From TMED88 sp964515335 (lineage in GTDB: Bacteria; Myxococcota_A; UBA9160; UBA4427): a stretch of 64,000 nucleotides of DNA. The position numbers and the translations under genes were made by a program. The notes under the pieces were generated by a model. The model made no database searches. It was not told the DNA's origin and worked only from the letters and a program-made list of their open reading frames with translations. Shown piece by piece: positions 55,018 to 62,660 of this stretch (the stretch's first letter is position 1; each line of letters opens with the position of its first letter). The stretch is from positions 1 to 64,000 of the forward strand of contig CAZETS010000011.1 of the NCBI GenBank assembly GCA_964515335.1. Reading direction: 5' to 3'.

Positions 55018-55353
55018 ATGCGCGTACCGTTTCTTGCCTGCGGTTCGATCGTGCTGTTCGCGCTTTCGTCGGCGCTGGGCGGCTGCACCCACGTCGCCCT
55101 CGAGCCCCAGGGAAGCGACGTCCGCCGGCTCGGCGTCCAGGAGGCGCCGGCCTGCGAACGAATCGGCACCACGCGCGTGAAGGTCCTCTCGAAGGTCCTA
55201 TTCGTCGATCGCAGCAAGACGACCGTCGCCGAGGAGCTGACCATCCTCGCCCGGAACGCCGCGGGCAACATGGGGGGCGACACCGTGATCGCCGAAGGCG
55301 GCGTCCGCGACGGCCACCAGACCTTCGGCGTGTACCGGTGCCCCGAAGAGTGA
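55018..55353 (+). CDS. DUF4156-family lipoprotein
   Basis: A 111-residue lipoprotein with signal peptide and lipobox LGGC (Cys at about 22). The mature part, VRRLGVQEAPACERIGTTRV followed by LTILARNAAGNMGGDTVIAE, matches the DUF4156 pattern of small Gram-negative lipoproteins of unknown role. A second Cys near the end (YRCPEE) could pair with the Cys in PACERIG. GGAGG lies upstream of the ATG. Its stop overlaps the GTG start of the DUF3604 gene by 3 bases, so the genes are co-translated. Confidence 0.88.
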   Translation: MRVPFLACGSIVLFALSSALGGCTHVALEPQGSDVRRLGVQEAPACERIGTTRVKVLSKVLFVDRSKTTVAEELTILARNAAGNMGGDTVIAEGGVRDGHQTFGVYRCPEE

Positions 55354-57332
55354 ACGAGAGCCGCTCGAACAGGGCCCGAATCGGATCGCGGCGCAGCACG
55401 GTCGAGGCAGTCCGGATCGCCGCGCTGATCGCCTGGGCGTTCGCCCTGCCCGGCGGTGCGGCCGCCGACCCGGCCCCGGCGGCGCCGGACGCCGAGGGAC
55501 CCGCCCCCCGTGCTGCCTGCGCGGCCCGCGACCCCCTGCGGCGCCCGCACTTCGGCGACCTCCACGTCCACACCGTCTTCTCGCTCGACGCGTCGACGAT
55601 GGACACCCGCAACCGCCCGGCCGACGCCTACCGGTTCGCGCGCGGTGAGCCGCTCGGCATCCAGCCGTACCGCGACGACGGTACGCCCATGCGCAGTGTG
55701 CGCCTCGCGCGTCCGCTCGACTTCGCCGCCGTCACCGACCACGCGGAGCTGCTCGGCGAGGCCCACACCTGCAACACGCCCGGCCTGCCCGGCCACGACT
55801 CGCTGGTCTGTCGCCTGTACCGAGAATGGCCGCGCGGCGCCTTCTTCTGGATGAACTATCAGGCGAGCCGTGCGGTGCGGCACGACTTCTGCGGCGAGGA
55901 CGGCGTCCACTGCCGCGAAGCGGCCCGCGGCCCCTGGCGCGAGATCGTCGAGGCCGCGGAGGACGCCTACGACCGCAGCCCCGCCTGCGCGTTCACGAGC
56001 TTCGTCGGCTACGAGTGGACGGGCGCAGCGGGCACCGGCAACAACCTGCACCGCAACGTGATCTTCGCCAACGACGTGGTCCCCGACCTGCCGCTGAGCT
56101 TCATCGACGAGCCGGACCTCGAGCGCTTCTGGAGCCGGCTCGGCAGCACGTGTCGCCACGCCGGAGACGGTTGCGACGTCGTCGTCATCCCGCACAACTC
56201 GAATCTCTCGGGCGGAACGATGTTCCGCACCGCGCGCGCCGACGGCTCGCCGATCTCGCGCAGCGAGGCCGAGGCGCGCAGCCGCTACGAAACGCTCGTG
56301 GAGCTCGTCCAGCACAAGGGCGAGTCCGAGTGCTTCCCGTCGCTCGGAACCTCGGACGAGCTCTGCGCGTTCGAGAAACTCGCGATGAACAACTTCTCGG
56401 GTCGCTTCTTCTCGTTCTCGAAGGAACGGCCCGTAGCGAGGCAGTTCGTGCGCAACGTTCTGCGCGAAGGGCTCGCCGAGGAGCAGCGGCTCGGGGTCAA
56501 TCCCTTCCGCTACGGGTTCATCGGAAGCAGCGACACGCATCTCGGCGCGCCCGGCCTGGTCGCCGAGTCGGCGGACTTTCCGGGACACGGCGGTGCCGGC
56601 AAGCCACCGGGCGACGCTCTGCCCGCGGGACTGCCCGACCACTTCGACTTCAATCCGGGCGGGCTCGCCGTGCTCTGGGCCGAGGAGAACTCGCGCGCCT
56701 CGCTGTTCGCCGCCATGAAGCGGCGGGAGGCCTATGCGACGAGCGGTCCGCGCATCGTCGTGCGCTTCTTCGGCGGCTGGTCGCTGCCCGAGGACTACTG
56801 CGCGCGCGCCGACGCGGCCGCCGCCGGCTACGCGCACGGCGTGCCGATGGGCGGCACGCTCGGCGCCGGTCCCGACGCGACGACCGCGCCGGCCTTCGCG
56901 GTGTCGGCCATCGCCGATCCGGGCACGGCCGACGCGCCAGGCGCCCCCCTGCAGCGCGTGCAGATCATCAAGGGCTGGGCGGCCGGCGATGCGACCTGGG
57001 AGCGGGTCTACGAAGTGGCGGGCGACGCCGCGAACGGCGCCTCCGTCGATCCGCTGACCTGCGAGGCCCGCGGTGCGGGCGCGGCCTCGCTCTGCACCGT
57101 CTGGCGCGATCCCGACTGGCGGGCCGAGCAGCCGGCCTTCTACTACGCGCGCGTCGTCGAGAACCCGACCTGCCGCTGGAGCCAGAAGCTCTGCCTGGCG
57201 GCGGGCGTGCGCTGCGACGACCCCTCGACGGTCCGCGACGGCTTCGAGGACTGCTGCAACGCCGAGCACCGGCCTGTGATCCAGGAACGCGCCTGGACGT
57301 CGCCGATCTGGTACACACCCGACGCGCCATGA
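55350..57332 (+). CDS. Exported DUF3604 protein (PHP-like metallohydrolase fold)
   Basis: A 660-residue secreted protein with signal peptide IAALIAWAFALPGGAAADPA (about 23-42). The first conserved block, HFGDLHVHTVFSLDA, is the HxH metal motif of PHP-type hydrolases. FAAVTDHAELLG gives the next ligands, then VVVIPHNSNLSGG, and GFIGSSDTHLGAPG near residue 390. Many Cys in the last 150 residues (CEARGAG, CTVWRD, CRWSQKLC, CDDP, DCCNAEH) suggest disulphides. The substrate is unknown. It is sandwiched between coupled DUF4156 and parvulin genes, the latter probably aiding its periplasmic folding. Confidence 0.9.
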   Translation: MNESRSNRARIGSRRSTVEAVRIAALIAWAFALPGGAAADPAPAAPDAEGPAPRAACAARDPLRRPHFGDLHVHTVFSLDASTMDTRNRPADAYRFARGEPLGIQPYRDDGTPMRSVRLARPLDFAAVTDHAELLGEAHTCNTPGLPGHDSLVCRLYREWPRGAFFWMNYQASRAVRHDFCGEDGVHCREAARGPWREIVEAAEDAYDRSPACAFTSFVGYEWTGAAGTGNNLHRNVIFANDVVPDLPLSFIDEPDLERFWSRLGSTCRHAGDGCDVVVIPHNSNLSGGTMFRTARADGSPISRSEAEARSRYETLVELVQHKGESECFPSLGTSDELCAFEKLAMNNFSGRFFSFSKERPVARQFVRNVLREGLAEEQRLGVNPFRYGFIGSSDTHLGAPGLVAESADFPGHGGAGKPPGDALPAGLPDHFDFNPGGLAVLWAEENSRASLFAAMKRREAYATSGPRIVVRFFGGWSLPEDYCARADAAAAGYAHGVPMGGTLGAGPDATTAPAFAVSAIADPGTADAPGAPLQRVQIIKGWAAGDATWERVYEVAGDAANGASVDPLTCEARGAGAASLCTVWRDPDWRAEQPAFYYARVVENPTCRWSQKLCLAAGVRCDDPSTVRDGFEDCCNAEHRPVIQERAWTSPIWYTPDAP

Positions 57333-58312
57333 ATCGACCCGCTTCGCTCTTCGCACGCGCGTGCCGGCGCGCGGCACGATCTCCCCTGCTCCACTTCATC
57401 GTGCTCGGTGGACTGGCCTTCCTGGCGCGCGACCTCGTCTTCGGCCCCGAGCCGGCGCTCAGCATCGGACTCAGCGCCGACGAGGTGCGCGACCTCGAGG
57501 ACGGCTGGCAACGCCAGACGGGCAGGCCCCCCTCCGAGAGCGAGCGCGAGGCGCTGATCCGCTCCGAGGTCGACGACCGGCTGCTGCTCGAGGACGCCTT
57601 CGACCGGGGCTGGCACCGCAGCGACGCCATCGCGCTGCGGCGCCTGGTGCAGAACCAGCGTTTCCTCGCGCCGGACGATCCCGCGAGCGATCTCGAGCTG
57701 CTCGAACGCGCCTTCGAGCAGGGCATGGACCGCAGCGACATCGTCGTGCGGCGACGCCTGCTCGAACGCATGCGACTCGCGATCTTCGCCGGCGCGCGCG
57801 AGCCCGCGCCGACCCGCGACGAGCTGGCCGCCTACCTGGCCGCCCATCCGGCCCGCTTCGAACGCCCCGAGCAGGCGCGAATCAGCCACGTCTTCCTCTC
57901 GCGCGACCGCCGCGGCGAGTCGCTCGCCCGCGACGCGGAGGCGCTCGGCGCCCGCCTCGCCGCCGAGTCGGTGCCCCCCGAGCGAGCCAGCGAGTTCTCG
58001 GATCCCCTGCTGGTCCGGTCCCACCTCCCGCTGTGGTCCGAGTCACGCATCGCCCGCGAGCTCGGCGCGCCCTTCGCCGCCGAGGCGATGGAGGCTCCGG
58101 TGGGCCGGTGGACCGGACCGATCGAGTCGGCGTACGGGCTCCACCAGGCATACGTTCACGAACGGACTCCGCGCACCCTGCCGCCCCTGGACGAAGTGAT
58201 GTCCGAGGTGCGCGCCGAGCTGCTGCGTGAACGCGAGCAGCGCGCCCTGCGCGACTACGTGACCGGTCTGCGCGCCCGGGCGAGCGTCACGATCGCCGGG
58301 ATCCCCCGCTGA
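57329..58312 (+). CDS. Membrane-anchored parvulin-type peptidyl-prolyl isomerase
   Basis: A 327-residue periplasmic foldase. One N-terminal membrane helix (LLHFIVLGGLAFLARDLVF) is followed by a SurA/PrsA-like helical chaperone part (residues 45-175) and a PpiC-like domain. The PpiC part has RFERPEQARISHVFLSRDRR at its first strand and GRWTGPIESAYGLHQAYVHE near its end. The central catalytic segment is divergent (FSDPLLVRSHLPLWSESRIA), so isomerase activity may be weak. The ATG overlaps the DUF3604 stop by four bases (ATGA), giving strong evidence of joint expression with that secreted enzyme. Confidence 0.85.
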   Translation: MNRPASLFARACRRAARSPLLHFIVLGGLAFLARDLVFGPEPALSIGLSADEVRDLEDGWQRQTGRPPSESEREALIRSEVDDRLLLEDAFDRGWHRSDAIALRRLVQNQRFLAPDDPASDLELLERAFEQGMDRSDIVVRRRLLERMRLAIFAGAREPAPTRDELAAYLAAHPARFERPEQARISHVFLSRDRRGESLARDAEALGARLAAESVPPERASEFSDPLLVRSHLPLWSESRIARELGAPFAAEAMEAPVGRWTGPIESAYGLHQAYVHERTPRTLPPLDEVMSEVRAELLREREQRALRDYVTGLRARASVTIAGIPR

Positions 58313-58330
58313 GCACGCGCGGACGCGCCG

Positions 58331-60151
58331 CTACTCGTCGCGCAGCGCCTCGACCGGATCGAGCCTCGCCCCGTGGCGGCTGGGCAGCAGGGTGGCTCCC
58401 AACGCGAGCACGAGCGCAACACCGACCACACCCACCACCTCGACCGGATCGACCTGCGAGGGCAGCGTCGAAATCTGATACACGCTGGCGGGCAGCGTAT
58501 CGACTCCGGTCAGTGCCTCGATCTGGCGCTGGATGAAGGGCAGCTGCGTCGACACCGCGATGCCGGCCAGCACACCGACCACCACGCCGAGCAGACCGAT
58601 GATGGCGCCCTCGATCGCGAAGACGAGCTCGATGCTCTCGTCGCGCGCCCCCATGGTCTTGAGGATCGCGACGTCGGTCGATTTGGCCATGATCATCATC
58701 ATCAGAGTCACGACGATCACGAAGGCCGACACGACCATGATCATCACGAGCAGCAGGAACATCAGCGAGCGGTTGTCGTTCAGCGCGTGGAAGAACTGCG
58801 GGAAGAGCTCCTTCCAGTCGCGGGCGAAGAAGGGGTGCTCGAGGGCGTTCTCGACGGCGTCCGCGACGGCGCGCGACCGGAAGAAGTCGCGGGTGCGCAC
58901 CTCGAAGCCCGCCACCACGTCCGAGGCGCCCACGAAGGTCTGCGCGGCCGAGAGATCCGTGAAGGCGTAGAGCTCGTCGAACTGCAGGAAGCTCGATTCG
59001 AAGAGCCCGACCACCCGGAAGCGCATCAGCCTGGGCGACGGGCCGAGCGCCGTCGGCGCGCCACCCTGGGGCGAGACGAGGATGAGCGGATCGCCCAGCT
59101 CCGCCCCGAGCTGCTCGGCCAGCGCCTTGCCGATCACCAGGCCCGGCGCCGCCCCGGCCTCAGAGGCGTCGCCCGGCCCGGGCGGGTCGATCGCGGCGAG
59201 CTCACCGGCAACGATCTTGTCGGCCAGCTGCGTCACGCGGCTGGCCCTCTCGCGCTCGATGCCGCGCAGGCGGATCGGCGCGATCCGTCCGCTTCCCTTT
59301 CGCACCATGCCGTCGGCATCGAGGTACGGGCTGGCCGCCACCACGTCCGGAACGCGCTCGATGTCGGCCAGCACCTCGGGGTACGCGACGATGTGCCCGT
59401 AGTAGCTCCGCACCAGAAAGTGGGCGTAGTTGCCGACGATCTCGTCGCGCCAGGTCCGCTCGAAGCCGTTCATCACCGAGAGCACGGTGATGATCAACCA
59501 GACGCCGGCCGCCACGGCTCCGATGCAGATCAGCGTGATCACCGAGATGAAGACCTGCCGACGCTCGGCCACCAGGTAGCGCAGCGCGATGAACCACTCG
59601 GCCCGGCGCCGCATCTCGATCAGACCGGCCACCGCCAACGGCAGCAGGCCCACCACCACGGCCTGGGCGACGGAGCGCAGCGCGAGCTGTGGGTAGGCGA
59701 GTCGCGTGTCCAGATCGAGAGACGCACCCGAAAGATACGCGACCGCCAGGCCCGCCAGCGAGGGGACGGCGATCACGAGCGCCAGCATCGACCACACGCG
59801 CCGCCGCAGCGCGACCCGGTAGAGCAGCATGGCCGCCGCGCAGACCGGCACCAGCACCGCAAGCTCGCGCCCCCAGGCGGCGAGCCACTCGGCCCACGGC
59901 GCCACCGACAGCTCGGGCGCGCGGACGCGCAGCACGAGCGCCGTGAGGCCACCGCACACCATGGCGGCCGCTGCCAGCGCCGGCGGGAGGCGCTCGGAGG
60001 CGCGGGCGAATCGGCCCAGCACGATCAGCGCCGCAACGCCGTAGACCAGGGCCAGGGCCGCCAACACGAGCGCGATCACCACGATGAAGACCACCGAGAG
60101 GCCGCTGCCGAGCGTCCCCACGGCGCTCCAGAGCGAGGTCAGCGCGTCCAT
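58331..60151 (-). CDS. LolC/LolE-like ABC permease with extra N-terminal membrane domain
   Basis: A 606-residue inner-membrane protein. Residues 181-606 match the LolC/E (FtsX/MacB) plan. There is a first helix after RRAEWFIALRYLVAERRQVF, with FISVITLICIGAVAAGVWLI. A MacB-like periplasmic domain follows (VVAASPYLDADGMVRKGSGR, IGKALAEQLGAELGDPLILV). Three C-terminal helices end with SRHGARLDPVEALRDE. LolCDE proteins extract lipoproteins for transfer to the outer membrane. Residues 1-180 add about five hydrophobic segments not found in usual LolC/E. No lolD ATPase gene is adjacent. ATG 60151 is chosen; 60229 is possible. The much longer frame to 60673 runs antisense to a barrel fragment. Confidence 0.85.
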   Translation of the reverse strand: MDALTSLWSAVGTLGSGLSVVFIVVIALVLAALALVYGVAALIVLGRFARASERLPPALAAAAMVCGGLTALVLRVRAPELSVAPWAEWLAAWGRELAVLVPVCAAAMLLYRVALRRRVWSMLALVIAVPSLAGLAVAYLSGASLDLDTRLAYPQLALRSVAQAVVVGLLPLAVAGLIEMRRRAEWFIALRYLVAERRQVFISVITLICIGAVAAGVWLIITVLSVMNGFERTWRDEIVGNYAHFLVRSYYGHIVAYPEVLADIERVPDVVAASPYLDADGMVRKGSGRIAPIRLRGIERERASRVTQLADKIVAGELAAIDPPGPGDASEAGAAPGLVIGKALAEQLGAELGDPLILVSPQGGAPTALGPSPRLMRFRVVGLFESSFLQFDELYAFTDLSAAQTFVGASDVVAGFEVRTRDFFRSRAVADAVENALEHPFFARDWKELFPQFFHALNDNRSLMFLLLVMIMVVSAFVIVVTLMMMIMAKSTDVAILKTMGARDESIELVFAIEGAIIGLLGVVVGVLAGIAVSTQLPFIQRQIEALTGVDTLPASVYQISTLPSQVDPVEVVGVVGVALVLALGATLLPSRHGARLDPVEALRDE

Positions 60152-60289
60152 CGGACCGCCAGAGCCTCCCTGCCCGCCCCGCCCTCGAAGGCCCGTCGGC
60201 CCACCGCCCTGCCCCCCTCGCCGCCCCATCGCGCGGACGGCCGGCAAAATAGCGGCGGGGCGACGCCCGCGCCGGAAGCCGGCGCCGCG

Positions 60290-60658
60290 ACGCGCGTCGG
60301 CCTCACTCAGGCGGGTTTCGACTGGGTGTCCGACTACGGGATCACGCTCGGCGGAGCCGACGCCGGCGGCGCGGCGAACTGGATGTACTCCGTCGACGCG
60401 AAGCTCTACTTGTCGACCGAAGCCGTCCAGCCCTTCGTGGTGCTCGGCATGGGGGCCTACCATCTCGACTACGTGGTTCCGGGCACACCGATCGGCGTCG
60501 ACGCGACGTCGTTCTCGCCCCGCTTCGCAGGCGGCGTCGACTGGTACCTCGACTGGCGCTGGGGCCTGACCGCGGAGGTCGACTGCGTGATCGGCACACG
60601 CCAGCTCGTGAATCTCGACCGGGTGACGGTCTCGGTCGGCGCATTCTGGCGCTTCTGA
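60290..60658 (+). pseudogene. C-terminal fragment of an outer-membrane beta-barrel protein
   Basis: The frame ending at 60658 reads as barrel strands: NWMYSVDAKLYLSTEAVQPF, VVLGMGAYHLDYVVPG, FSPRFAGGVDWYLDWRWGLT and a final VTVSVGAFWRF, which has the C-terminal Phe of BAM substrates. The 5' part is missing: upstream of about 60290 there is only Pro/Ala/Arg-rich sequence, with no signal peptide or credible start. About 120 codons remain. It is most likely the remnant of an Omp-type 8-strand barrel gene whose start was lost, perhaps when the neighbouring permease gene was brought in. Confidence 0.55.
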
Positions 60659-60811
60659 GTCGAACCGCCGCACCCCTCGCCCCTACGCCACACGACTTCC
60701 AGCGCGACCCGCAGCCTCGCCCGCGCGACTCGCCGCCCTCGACTCACGGGGCTGCTAACGTCGGCCCTCCCCTTCGGAAGGCGCCCGCGTGGCGCCCGGA
60801 GCCGTCGACCG

Positions 60812-61618
60812 ATGCCGTACACGCTCTCGCCCGAGGAACGCGATCGCTGGGAGAAGGACGGGTTCTTCTTCCGCAACGACGTCTTCTCCGCCCCGGAGAT
60901 CGACGCGTTGCGCGCGGCCGTGGAGGCCGTTCACGCACGCGTGCTCGCTGCGGCGGACGGCGACTCGGCCGGCGACGTCGAGCAGGTCGACAACCAGAAG
61001 TTCCAGCAGGTGCTCGGCTCGACGATCAAGTGGGAGTGGCGCGACGAGTTGCGCGCCGTGCGCTCGATGGAGCCGGTCCACCAACTCGACGAGCGGCTCG
61101 AACGCCTGGTCGACGACCCGCGCATGTGGCAGCCCTGCGCGGACATCACGGGACACGACGCCCTCTCGCTCTTCAGCGACAAGCTCAACGTGAAGCGTCC
61201 GGGCGGCGCGCCCTTTCCGTGGCACCAGGAGGGACCCTACTGGGCCTACGGGGCCGAGGATCTCGAGAACGTCGTCACACTGATCATGTACCTCGACGAC
61301 GCGACCGAGGAGAACGGCTGTCTCTGGGTGATTCCGGGCACGCATCGCTACGGGGCGCTCCCGGCGCTCCGCGATCGCGGCACCCTCGGCCGCCTCTACA
61401 CCGACGTCGACCGCCTCGACGAGAAGCCCTTCGCGGCCGCCCTGCCCGCCGGATCCGTGATGTGGTTCCACCGGGACCTCGTCCACGGCTCGCAGACCAA
61501 CCGCACGGACACCGACCGGCGAGCCTTCCTGCTCGCCTACCAGCCCGCCGGGCTGCGCCAGTGGCGCAACGGCGAGCGCCGCGACGTCGACCACCAGAGG
61601 TCCGACACCGGCTCCTGA
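60812..61618 (+). CDS. Phytanoyl-CoA dioxygenase (PhyH) family oxygenase
   Basis: An Fe(II)/2-oxoglutarate-dependent oxygenase of 268 residues. The double-stranded beta-helix supplies His138 and, two residues on, Glu140 (PFPWHQEGPYWAYG), where most relatives have HxD. The distal His225 is in DLVHGSQTNRT, and the 2-oxoglutarate Arg is probably Arg237 (TDRRAFLLAYQP). NGCLWVIPGTH is a family block. The start MPYTLSPEERDRWEKDGFFF is typical, with GGAG upstream. The substrate is unknown; location beside a TetR-P450 operon suggests oxidative metabolism of a lipid or hydrocarbon. Confidence 0.9.
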   Translation: MPYTLSPEERDRWEKDGFFFRNDVFSAPEIDALRAAVEAVHARVLAAADGDSAGDVEQVDNQKFQQVLGSTIKWEWRDELRAVRSMEPVHQLDERLERLVDDPRMWQPCADITGHDALSLFSDKLNVKRPGGAPFPWHQEGPYWAYGAEDLENVVTLIMYLDDATEENGCLWVIPGTHRYGALPALRDRGTLGRLYTDVDRLDEKPFAAALPAGSVMWFHRDLVHGSQTNRTDTDRRAFLLAYQPAGLRQWRNGERRDVDHQRSDTGS

Positions 61619-61805
61619 CCGGCCGTACGGGCCCCGGTGGCCGGCAGGGGCGTCCTGGGCCTGCCCGCGCGGCCTGCGTCGCGGCGGCGCCGGAGCGCAG
61701 GTGTGGTGCCGGGCGGCCTCGGACCGAAGCGCCACCCGCGGCGTGACGGCGTTCCGGCGGAATTTCGTCCGCCGGCCTGGTGGCCGGATTTCGGCCGGCA
61801 GACGG

Positions 61806-61846
61806 TTGACACACGGCCGCCCTCGATAGAAACTAACGCTAGTTAG
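61806..61846 (+). promoter_or_regulatory. Promoter and inverted-repeat operator of the TetR-P450 operon
   Basis: A consensus -35 TTGACA (61806-61811) is followed by a weak -10 (TAGAAA, 61827-61832, 15-bp spacing). CTAAC (61833-61837) and GTTAG (61842-61846) flank GCTA as a perfect inverted repeat overlapping the -10/start region. It lies 19 bases before the TetR start, the usual place for an autorepressor operator. Binding by the adjacent TetR is inferred. Confidence 0.6.
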
Positions 61847-61865
61847 CCAACCGGAGCCCCCCGGC

Positions 61866-62660
61866 ATGCCCGCCACCTCACCCCAGCGAGCCGCGTCCCC
61901 CGCCCCCCAGCGAGCCGCGTCCCCCGCCCCCCAGCGAGCCCCGTCCCCCGCCCCCCAGCGAGCCCCGTCCCCCGCCCCCACGCTGGCCAGCCAGCCGGTC
62001 GTCGAGGCGGGCTCGACCGCCGGCCGCATCCTCGACGCCGCCGAGGTCTGCTTCGCTCGGCGCGGCTACGACGGCACCACCCTGCGCGAAGTCGCCGAGA
62101 TCGTCGGGATCCGCATCCCCAGCCTCTACAACCACTTCGACAGCAAGCAGTCGCTCTACACGGCGGTGCTCGCCCGGGGCATGGCGCCGATCCTCGAGAT
62201 GCTGACCCGCTCGGTGGCCGGCGGCGACGGTGAAGCCGGCGGCGACCCCCGCAACTTCGTGAACGAGGTGATGGCGGTGCTCGCCGAGCGCCCGAACCTG
62301 CCGCGGCTGATCCAGTACGAGATGCTGGCCGGTGGGGACAACCTCGCACTGATGCTCGAGGCCTGGCTGCGCCCCACCATGACGCGCAGCCTCGAGCTGC
62401 TGCGCGACACCCCCGCCGCGCGCCACTGGAAGCCCGAGCAGCTGCCCCACCTGCTGCTCGCGCTGGTGAACATGCTGATCGGCCACTTCGCAATGACGCC
62501 GCTCACAGAGCTGCTGATCGACGAGGACGTCCACGACGAGACCGCGCTGGCCCGAGCGACCGGGTTCTACGCCCGCGCCGCCACCCTGCTCACCTTCGGC
62601 GACGCCGCCCCGGCGCTGCCCGAGAGCCCCCCGTCCCCCAGCCAGGAGACCAGACCGTGA
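61866..62660 (+). CDS. TetR-family regulator with repetitive N-terminal tail
   Basis: A 264-residue regulator. Residues 1-45 are a low-complexity tail of PQRA(A/P)SPA repeats encoded by four 24-bp units. The HTH then reads GRILDAAEVCFARRGYDGTT, LREVAEIVGIRIPSLYNHFD and SKQSLYTAVLARG, a standard TetR fold. The C-terminal ligand domain has PNLPRLIQYEMLAGGDNLAL. GGAG lies nine bases before ATG 61866. Its stop overlaps the P450 start by 4 bases (GTGA), so it is co-translated with the gene it probably controls. Confidence 0.92.
   Translation: MPATSPQRAASPAPQRAASPAPQRAPSPAPQRAPSPAPTLASQPVVEAGSTAGRILDAAEVCFARRGYDGTTLREVAEIVGIRIPSLYNHFDSKQSLYTAVLARGMAPILEMLTRSVAGGDGEAGGDPRNFVNEVMAVLAERPNLPRLIQYEMLAGGDNLALMLEAWLRPTMTRSLELLRDTPAARHWKPEQLPHLLLALVNMLIGHFAMTPLTELLIDEDVHDETALARATGFYARAATLLTFGDAAPALPESPPSPSQETRP
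61883..61978 (+). repeat. Four 24-bp tandem repeats in the TetR 5' coding region
   Basis: Units at 61883-61906, 61907-61930, 61931-61954 and 61955-61978 begin CCAGCGAGCC. Units 1-2 and 3-4 are pairwise identical and differ by one base (GCG or CCG codon). In frame, eight residues per unit; no spacers, so not a CRISPR. Confidence 0.9.

Noticed and set aside
61883..61978. Possible short CRISPR array
   Set aside because: The units are directly adjacent with no spacers and lie in frame inside a TetR gene.
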